NCBI GenBank assembly: GCA_964620605.1
Contig: CAZUHQ010000135.1
Span: 1 to 9,818, forward strand
DNA from: Thalassotalea_E sp964620605
GTDB lineage: Bacteria; Pseudomonadota; Gammaproteobacteria; Enterobacterales; Alteromonadaceae
Reading direction: 5' to 3'
DNA length: 9,818 nucleotides
This document shows positions 5,899 to 9,818 of the stretch, piece by piece. How positions within the stretch are numbered: position 1 is the stretch's first letter; every line of letters begins with the position of its first letter. The notes beneath the pieces are model-generated. The model was given only the letters and a program-made list of their open reading frames with translations, did no database searches and had not been told where the DNA came from. The translations under genes were made by a program, and so were the position numbers.

Positions 5899-5927
5899 AT
5901 AATGACCAGCACATTAATGGGTGTCAA
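5899..5927 (-). promoter_or_regulatory. Promoter of the EamA-gene leader
   Basis: On the minus strand a perfect TTGACA -35 (5927-5922) and CATTAT -10 (5904-5899, 4/6) are separated by exactly 17 bp. The promoter begins 12 bp past the nudC stop, so the leader and transporter gene are transcribed independently of nudC. The predicted start is near 5892. Confidence 0.65.
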
Positions 5928-5939
5928 GCCAAAAGCGGA

Positions 5940-6914
5940 TTATTTTTGCCTTGCCTGCCACAGCTCAATCAAATGGCGGGCAATCGACTCTTTTCTCGGA
6001 ATTTGGATATTATCGTCATCTGCTCCCCAATCAGAAAACTCGGCGACCTGCTCGGCGTTAAACCAGCGAGCATAGCTGATTTCCTCAGGATCGATACAAA
6101 TCTCTTTGGTTATCGCCTGGGCAACAAAACCTATCATGATCGAATGAGGAAATGGCCAGGGTTGGGATGCGATATATTCAACATTCCCCACCGTAATACC
6201 TGCCTCTTCAAATACTTCCCTGCGCACTGCCTGCTCTAATGACTCACCGGGGTCGACAAAACCGGCCAGGGTACTGACCAAATTCTCTGGTGAGCCATTG
6301 TGCCCGGCCAGCAGGCAAAGTGCTGGCTGACCCGGCTGGCGATATTCCACCAACATGATCACTACCGGGTCGGTACGCGGAAAAACCTGACGCTGGCATT
6401 GCCTGCAGCGCCGACTATGTCCCGCTTCTTCACTTTGTGTTTGACCGCCACAGTAGCCACAAAACGCAGCGCTTTGATGCCATAACGCCAGGGATCTGCC
6501 ATAGCCTAAATTAGCGGCAAACTCCGGCGTTAAAAACGGCAACTGCCAACGAAAACCATTATTTTTGATCGCCTCTGGTGCTAGCTGAAATTGCTTAGCC
6601 AGCCAGTTTAATACCTGTGTTTGTTCACTAAATAGCAAGGATAAATCAATGACAAACACAGCAGCATCAGTAAACTTTTCCACGCCGAGTAAATAGCAGC
6701 AGCACATAAGCTGCTCTATCGATGGCTCAATCGACTCAAGCTGCTCCCGGGTTATTTGTAATAATTGCTTTTCGGCAAAAAAATATTCCCCGTGCCAGAT
6801 CGGAATAAACTTTGTACTTGCCCGGCTGATTTCAGTTGCCAGCCACTGGGGAGATTTTCGCTCACTGGTTTTACGTGCCAGCGACATCTGAGTCAACGCT
6901 AACGGACTAGTCAT
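5940..6914 (-). CDS. nudC: NudC, NADH pyrophosphatase / NAD-RNA decapping hydrolase
   Basis: NudC cleaves NADH and NAD+ to NMN(H) and AMP. In E. coli it also removes the 5'-NAD cap from RNA. Here it has 324 residues, longer than the 257 of E. coli; the extra length is N-terminal. The zinc ribbon is CGYC (Cys152, Cys155) and CRQC (Cys170, Cys173). The Nudix box is complete: GFVDPGESLEQAVRREVFEE (218-237), matching G-x5-E-x7-R-E-U-x-E-E-x-G-U. The NudC-specific SQPWPFPHS stands at 250-258. AGGAAAG lies ~10 nt before the ATG. The start overlaps the end of the hxlR-type gene by 8 bp, which implies co-transcription and probably translational coupling. Regulation therefore likely follows the HxlR promoter. 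Confidence 0.95.
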   Translation of the reverse strand: MTSPLALTQMSLARKTSERKSPQWLATEISRASTKFIPIWHGEYFFAEKQLLQITREQLESIEPSIEQLMCCCYLLGVEKFTDAAVFVIDLSLLFSEQTQVLNWLAKQFQLAPEAIKNNGFRWQLPFLTPEFAANLGYGRSLALWHQSAAFCGYCGGQTQSEEAGHSRRCRQCQRQVFPRTDPVVIMLVEYRQPGQPALCLLAGHNGSPENLVSTLAGFVDPGESLEQAVRREVFEEAGITVGNVEYIASQPWPFPHSIMIGFVAQAITKEICIDPEEISYARWFNAEQVAEFSDWGADDDNIQIPRKESIARHLIELWQARQK

Positions 6915-7257
6915 GCTCTTTTCTTTCCTGTGTCAGCAAGTGTTGTTGCCAATGCTTAGCCCAATCTCCCATCGGATAAATCAAGCTCAGCAATTCTTGC
7001 CCTATCTCGGTTAATGCATAGCCGCTGGCCGTTTTTTCAACGATCAATGCCTGACGCAACTCTTTTAACCGGCTATTAAGCAAGGTGGGCGAGATGTTTT
7101 CACACGCTTGCTGTAACTCACGAAAAGTATAACTTTGCCGCGCCAGGTTCCAGATAATACCTAATGCCCAAGTGCGACCTAATAGGTCTAATAACGCCAT
7201 AATCGGCTTACCGGTTTTTGACCCCCGAACGGGTCTGCCGGGTAAAGGAATCGCCAT
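6907..7257 (-). CDS. HxlR-family winged-helix transcriptional regulator
   Basis: This is a 116-residue winged-helix protein of the HxlR type. The core reads PIMALLDLLGRTWALGIIWN (residues 18-37), then TFRELQQACENISPTLLNSR (44-63), LKELRQALIV and a wing with GYALTEIGQELL (79-90). Members usually bind dyads as dimers and often sense electrophiles or quinones through an N-terminal cysteine. That cysteine is missing here: the N-terminus is GRPVRGSKTGKP and the only Cys is Cys52, in the DNA-binding region. An inducer is therefore hard to guess. The Shine-Dalgarno is weak (GGAT). Two CTACA-N5-TGTAG sites cover its promoter, suggesting autoregulation. It overlaps nudC by 8 bp, making nudC a probable target. 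Confidence 0.9.
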   Translation of the reverse strand: MAIPLPGRPVRGSKTGKPIMALLDLLGRTWALGIIWNLARQSYTFRELQQACENISPTLLNSRLKELRQALIVEKTASGYALTEIGQELLSLIYPMGDWAKHWQQHLLTQERKEHD

Positions 7258-7277
7258 AAATTATCCATTAGCATTCA

Positions 7278-7311
7278 CTACATATTTTGTAGCTTACTAC
7301 AGAATATGTAG
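7278..7311. promoter_or_regulatory. Tandem operators CTACA-N5-TGTAG of the hxlR-nudC operon
   Basis: CTACATATTTTGTAG (7278-7292) and CTACAGAATATGTAG (7297-7311) each have the form CTACA-N5-TGTAG, with centres 19 bp apart. As a pair they are inverted repeats with 14 of 15 matching bases. They overlap the predicted -10 and part of the -35 of the hxlR promoter. The natural ligand is the HxlR protein itself, an inference from position. Confidence 0.65.
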
Positions 7312-7314
7312 CAA
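7286..7314 (-). promoter_or_regulatory. Predicted promoter of hxlR-nudC
   Basis: On the minus strand TTGCTA (-35, 7314-7309) and TACAAA (-10, 7291-7286) are 17 bp apart. Each hexamer matches consensus at four positions. Both operator copies overlap these hexamers, so bound repressor would block RNA polymerase. Confidence 0.5.
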
Positions 7315-7333
7315 ATACTAGTAATAACTGACG

Positions 7334-7744
7334 CTAAATTTGTACTTTGCCGCGTAATGATTTGGTTTGACCGCGAGCGTTTTTTTGCTCCAGACGCTTG
7401 CGTTGTGAAGATTTTGTCGGCTTAGTCGCTTTTCTTGCCTTCTGCGTCACAGACGCTGCTAATATTAATTCATTTAACCGCTGCAAGGCATCGGCTTTAT
7501 TCTGCTCCTGAGTGCGAAACTGCTGCGCCTTAATGATAATCTCACCCTGCTTGGTGATGCGGCTGTCTTTTTGTGCGAGCAAGCGTTGCTTGATGTGCTC
7601 TGGCAAGCTTGAACTGTTAATATTAAAACGCAGATGAATCGCAGAAGAGACCTTATTAACATTCTGACCACCTGCACCTTGTGCGCGAATCGCGCTGATC
7701 TCAACGTCATCCAAATTAAATCTATAGCCTGCTTCGTTGCTCAT
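7334..7744 (-). CDS. arfB: ArfB (YaeJ), alternative ribosome-rescue peptidyl-tRNA hydrolase
   Basis: ArfB enters stalled ribosomes that lack a stop codon and hydrolyses the peptidyl-tRNA. It is a backup to tmRNA. The 136 residues match the family (E. coli 140). The catalytic GGQ is at residues 25-27 in AIRAQGAGGQNVNKVSSAIH. The central part IIIKAQQFRTQEQNKADALQ also matches. The C-terminal tail is strongly basic (KARKATKPTKSSQRKR, then KSLRGKVQI), as needed to occupy the empty mRNA channel; the short length and this tail separate it from RF1/RF2. AAGG lies only 3 nt before the ATG, rather close. A terminator of the preceding hpf-type gene ends ~20 nt upstream, so expression may depend on readthrough. 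Confidence 0.95.
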   Translation of the reverse strand: MSNEAGYRFNLDDVEISAIRAQGAGGQNVNKVSSAIHLRFNINSSSLPEHIKQRLLAQKDSRITKQGEIIIKAQQFRTQEQNKADALQRLNELILAASVTQKARKATKPTKSSQRKRLEQKNARGQTKSLRGKVQI

Positions 7745-7762
7745 TTACCTTTTTCATCCCAA

Positions 7763-7789
7763 ACAAAAACAGGAGCCTAAGCCCCTGTT
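7763..7789 (-). terminator. Terminator between the hpf-type gene and arfB
   Basis: On the minus strand AACAGG (7789-7784) and CCTGTT (7773-7768), with inner GC pairs, form a stem with one mismatch. It is followed by a T5 run. It lies 20 bp after the hpf-type stop and just before the arfB Shine-Dalgarno. Confidence 0.75.
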
Positions 7790-7808
7790 CTCTTTCTATC
7801 AATAACAC

Positions 7809-8165
7809 TTAAGCTAAGTCTAACGCCTGTACTTTTTCATGCGCAATATCTGGGGCGCTCGATACAGGTTTGCTATGGAGATTCGCTTTTAACTGTCCTT
7901 TACGATGTTTTAATGCCGAATCTAATTTTTTTGCCGCGCTGGCAATAGCCGGATACATCACTTCTTCGGTAGCTGACGCTGCAACTTTTGCCCCTTCATA
8001 AGTGGTGCTCAGTTCAACATGATGCTGACCGTGTTCTTTCGATATAATAACCTCTAAGGCAATAATGGTTGGGAAATGGGTGGCGATTTTCGCGAATTTT
8101 TCTTGAACATGAGTTCTTATTGAATCAGTAACTTCTACATGATGACCAGAAAGATTTATTTTCAT
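7809..8165 (-). CDS. Ribosome hibernation factor, HPF/RaiA (YfiA) family
   Basis: Members bind the 30S decoding centre in stationary phase or cold, blocking tRNA and mRNA and stabilising inactive ribosomes. The ATG at 8163-8165 is chosen because AAGGA lies 6-7 nt upstream. This gives 118 residues; a 20-residue longer frame from 8225 has no support. The fold is beta-alpha-beta-beta-beta-alpha: MKINLSGHHVEVTDSIRTHV at the start, then a helix with EKFAKI, and the second helix MYPAIASAAKKLDSALKHRK (70-89). Length and tail resemble RaiA (113) more than E. coli HPF (95), but the last ~28 residues (ending DIAHEKVQALDLA) lack the acidic RaiA tail. I cannot decide between hpf and raiA. Confidence 0.9.
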   Translation of the reverse strand: MKINLSGHHVEVTDSIRTHVQEKFAKIATHFPTIIALEVIISKEHGQHHVELSTTYEGAKVAASATEEVMYPAIASAAKKLDSALKHRKGQLKANLHSKPVSSAPDIAHEKVQALDLA

Positions 8166-8175
8166 AGCTTTTCCT

Positions 8176-8220
8176 TTTTTGTTGTTACTCAGTATAAGAC
8201 TTGGGGTTAAACAACAAAAA
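8176..8220. repeat. 11-bp inverted repeat in the hpf-type 5' region
   Basis: TTTTTGTTGTT (8176-8186) and AACAACAAAAA (8210-8220) are exact reverse complements 23 bp apart. One arm ends at the hpf-type Shine-Dalgarno. If the RNA starts upstream of 8220 it would form a hairpin at the ribosome-binding site. If it starts from the TATACT at 8191-8196 only one arm is transcribed, and the repeat would act as DNA. Confidence 0.5.
8191..8196 (-). promoter_or_regulatory. Candidate -10 of the hpf-type gene
   Basis: Minus-strand TATACT, 26 nt before the ATG, preceded by CTT. It is close to both sigma-70 and sigma-S -10 elements. The -35 at 15-17 bp is only T-rich. A sigma-S-like promoter would suit a stationary-phase gene, but this is inference. 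Confidence 0.35.
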
Positions 8221-8497
8221 CGCAAGTGAAAATTAGCAAAACTTTGACGAATATCATCAAGCGACTATTTTTACTGCAAAAATAGTTTGATAAAACCTCA
8301 AAAAAATCACATCCTGTGCACCATATTAAAGATTCAGCTTTTTAATAAGCCATTGAACGCCTTGTTCTCCGATCAGAGATAGCTTAGTTCAAAATCTATC
8401 TCCCGCATCTGGCAAGCAGCTAAATAACACCTTGAACTGACTGAAAATATGGCTGATCGCTCGCAGATAAAAACTGTGGTTTTCATAATATTACCGC
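8221..8497. other. Divergent intergenic region between the hpf-type gene and the acyltransferase
   Basis: The full spacer between the two start codons is 373 bp and holds no ORF I would call. Besides the promoter elements listed separately, it contains modest dyads: GAGATAG/CTATCTC (8376-8382, 8396-8402) and TTGAAC/GTTCAA (8353-8358, 8388-8393), which nest around each other. A structured RNA or operator there is possible but unproven. The rest is AT-rich without visible signals. Confidence 0.4.
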
Positions 8498-8503
8498 TAT
8501 AAT
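8498..8503 (+). promoter_or_regulatory. Candidate -10 of the acyltransferase gene
   Basis: Perfect TATAAT, 35 nt before the ATG, embedded in the dyad CCGC-TATAAT-GCGG (8494-8507). No good -35 stands 16-18 bp upstream. Confidence 0.5.
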
Positions 8504-8538
8504 GCGGCAAAATTTCTTGCAGTTAAAGAGTTCCATCC

Positions 8539-9642
8539 ATGTTTGATGATATTCGTCCTTATCACGATGACGAAGTAAATCAGGTGCTTCACCGCCTGAT
8601 CAATGAAACAGAATTACAGTCTTCCATCGCTCAATTATCCATCCCTCGGCTCAAAAAATGTTTTCCCCGCCTGGCAAATTTATTGGTCAAGCTATCGTTG
8701 TCGTGGCAATTAAAACACTTGCACAGCATTAGCGACATCCAAAAAGAAGTCGCCAAGTATTTGGATAAAATAGTCAACAATACCACAGATGGCTTTAGCT
8801 ATGACGGCATTGAACATATCAGCACTGATAAACCTTGTCTGTTTATCAGCAACCATAGAGATATAGTACTCGACGTTGCCTTAGTGAACTATGCCCTGCA
8901 CCAGCATAATATTGCGACCGTTGAAGCTGCCGTTGGTGATAACTTGCTTGGCAAGCCCTGGGTCGCAGATTTAATGCGTATTAACAAAAGCTTTATTGTT
9001 AAACGCAGCGAAAAAAATAAGCGTGCGATGCTCGCGGCATCAAAACAGCTATCCGCTTATATCCACTACAGCCTAAACAAAAAACAGCAAAACATCTGGA
9101 TCGCACAAAAAGAAGGCCGGGCAAAAGATGGGATCGACAAAACCAACGCAGCGCTGATCTCCATGCTGTTACTTAACAAGGCAAAAGACATGAGCATTGC
9201 TGATTATCTCCAGCAATTAAATATTATTCCGGTCGCCATTTCCTATCAATATGATCCATGCGACTGTGATAAAGCAAAAGAATTAGCCGAAATTCAGGCG
9301 TCAGGTCACTACCTTAAATCGGAGCATGAAGACCTAGCAAGTATCACTCAAGGCATGCTTGGCCAAAAAGGCAAAGTACATTTATCTTTCTGTCCGCCAA
9401 TCACCGGTGATTTTGCCGACAGTAAAACAATCGCCCTTGCGATAGATAAGCAGATCATTAGCCATTATAAACTTTATGACACTAACCTCTCTGCCTATCA
9501 GCACTTACAAGACGACAATCAGCAAATACCGTTAATCGAACAAATATCGGGTAAAACCGCACAACTTACCGCCGAGCAGCAACATTGGCTACTGACCATG
9601 TACGCCAACCCGGTATTTGCCAAAGAAGCGCTGAATAAATAA
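8539..9642 (+). CDS. PlsC-like (LPLAT superfamily) phospholipid/glycerolipid acyltransferase
   Basis: This is a 367-residue protein with a glycerolipid acyltransferase domain at about residues 95-240. Motif I is CLFISNHRDIVLDVALVN (100-117), with the catalytic-type His106. The acid partner is irregular: instead of HX4D (H-x4-D) the sequence is H-R-D-I-V-L-D, so Asp108 or Asp112 must serve. Motif II is likely INKSFIVKRS (148-157). Motif III is WIAQKEGRAKDG (187-198), the EG(T)R-type substrate block. Motif IV is LNIIPVAISYQ. The ~95-residue N-terminal region and ~120-residue C-terminal region are unassigned, and no clear membrane span is visible. AAAGAG 8 nt before the ATG is the ribosome-binding site. 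The acyl acceptor is unknown; lysophosphatidate is only the family default. Confidence 0.85.
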   Translation: MFDDIRPYHDDEVNQVLHRLINETELQSSIAQLSIPRLKKCFPRLANLLVKLSLSWQLKHLHSISDIQKEVAKYLDKIVNNTTDGFSYDGIEHISTDKPCLFISNHRDIVLDVALVNYALHQHNIATVEAAVGDNLLGKPWVADLMRINKSFIVKRSEKNKRAMLAASKQLSAYIHYSLNKKQQNIWIAQKEGRAKDGIDKTNAALISMLLLNKAKDMSIADYLQQLNIIPVAISYQYDPCDCDKAKELAEIQASGHYLKSEHEDLASITQGMLGQKGKVHLSFCPPITGDFADSKTIALAIDKQIISHYKLYDTNLSAYQHLQDDNQQIPLIEQISGKTAQLTAEQQHWLLTMYANPVFAKEALNK

Positions 9643-9660
9643 AAACGCTGTAAAATAAAT

Positions 9661-9684
9661 AGCCGCCTTCTAAAGAAGGTGGCT
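9661..9684. terminator. Strong hairpin after the acyltransferase gene, possible bidirectional terminator
   Basis: AGCCGCCTTCT (9661-9671) and AGAAGGTGGCT (9674-9684) pair over 11 bp with one wobble. The plus-strand tail (TTGAAT) is poor. The minus-strand tail (ATTTATTTTA) is more T-rich, so it may serve a leftward transcript as well. The minus-strand loop TTTA also resembles IS200/IS605 end hairpins. Confidence 0.5.
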
Positions 9685-9692
9685 TTGAATAA

Positions 9693-9709
9693 GCCTCCTC
9701 GAAGGGGGC
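9693..9709. repeat. Second hairpin
   Basis: GCCTCCT (9693-9699) and AGGGGGC (9703-9709) pair over 7 bp with one wobble around a CGA loop, 8 bp after the previous hairpin. No T-run follows on either strand. Confidence 0.45.
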
Positions 9710-9818
9710 CTCTCCAGTCTATACACTCCTGTCCGGAACCTTATTTGAACCCGGAGCTATCATTTTTCTTAAAACATTAGCTCAACACAGCGAGATAAAT
9801 CACTCAAGGCGAACAACG

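Larger units (their letters stand above)
9643..9818. other. Terminal stretch after the acyltransferase, no supportable gene
   Basis: Two GC-rich hairpins (9661-9684, 9693-9709) are followed by ~110 bp without a recognisable start or motif. A plus-strand frame is open from 9693 to the window end but has no ATG and no family features. A minus-strand frame is open from the edge to a TAA near 9769 for ~15 codons; it could be the tail of a leftward gene beyond the window. Confidence 0.4.

Noticed and set aside
5946..6239. 97-residue plus-strand ORF inside nudC
   Set aside because: Antisense shadow of a gene with a complete Nudix box and zinc ribbon.
7474..7710. 78-residue ORF overlapping arfB
   Set aside because: Out-of-frame shadow; the arfB frame has GGQ and the basic tail.
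8166..8225. 20-residue N-terminal extension of the hibernation factor
   Set aside because: Crosses the 5' inverted repeat and Shine-Dalgarno; the family starts at MKINLSG.
9720..9790. Possible tRNA T-arm (GGGTTCAAAT on the minus strand)
   Set aside because: Flanking bases do not form the T-stem, and no acceptor or anticodon arm can be built around it.

Overview
The window looks like core chromosome of a marine gammaproteobacterium of the Alteromonadales, most likely Colwelliaceae such as Colwellia or Thalassotalea. That placement is an inference from the gene order pgm-seqA / ybfF - DUF2788 - ybfE - fldA - fur, the E. coli-like protein motifs and the AT-rich intergenic DNA. There is no rRNA, tRNA or CRISPR array, and no complete mobile element.

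Left part (1-4200): pgm (cut by the window start) and seqA form a leftward operon, divergent from ybfF across a 157-bp spacer. A rightward operon follows: a small two-helix membrane protein (DUF2788), the RHH protein YbfE and flavodoxin FldA. It ends in a strong terminator, and fur has its own promoter and terminator. The operon promoter region holds an extended -10, a 20-bp perfect palindrome and an FNR-like box. Themes are replication control, sugar phosphate metabolism, low-potential electron transfer and iron regulation.

Middle (4200-7330): all genes read leftward: a GNAT acetyltransferase, an EamA/DMT transporter, the NudC NADH/NAD-RNA hydrolase and an HxlR regulator. hxlR and nudC overlap by 8 bp. 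The hxlR promoter is covered by two copies of CTACA-N5-TGTAG, which suggests autoregulation. Upstream of the EamA gene, in a stretch with no annotated gene, I find a promoter, a 29-codon leader ORF with two Trp codons, an antiterminator pairing and an intrinsic terminator. Together they look like a transcription attenuator. This is the most interesting observation in the window.

Right part (7334-9818): ribosome-rescue factor ArfB and an HPF/RaiA-type hibernation factor, both leftward, with a terminator between them. A 373-bp divergent spacer follows, then a PlsC-like acyltransferase whose usual HX4D motif reads H-X5-D. The last ~175 bp hold two strong hairpins and no supportable gene; they could be terminators or an IS200/IS605-type end.
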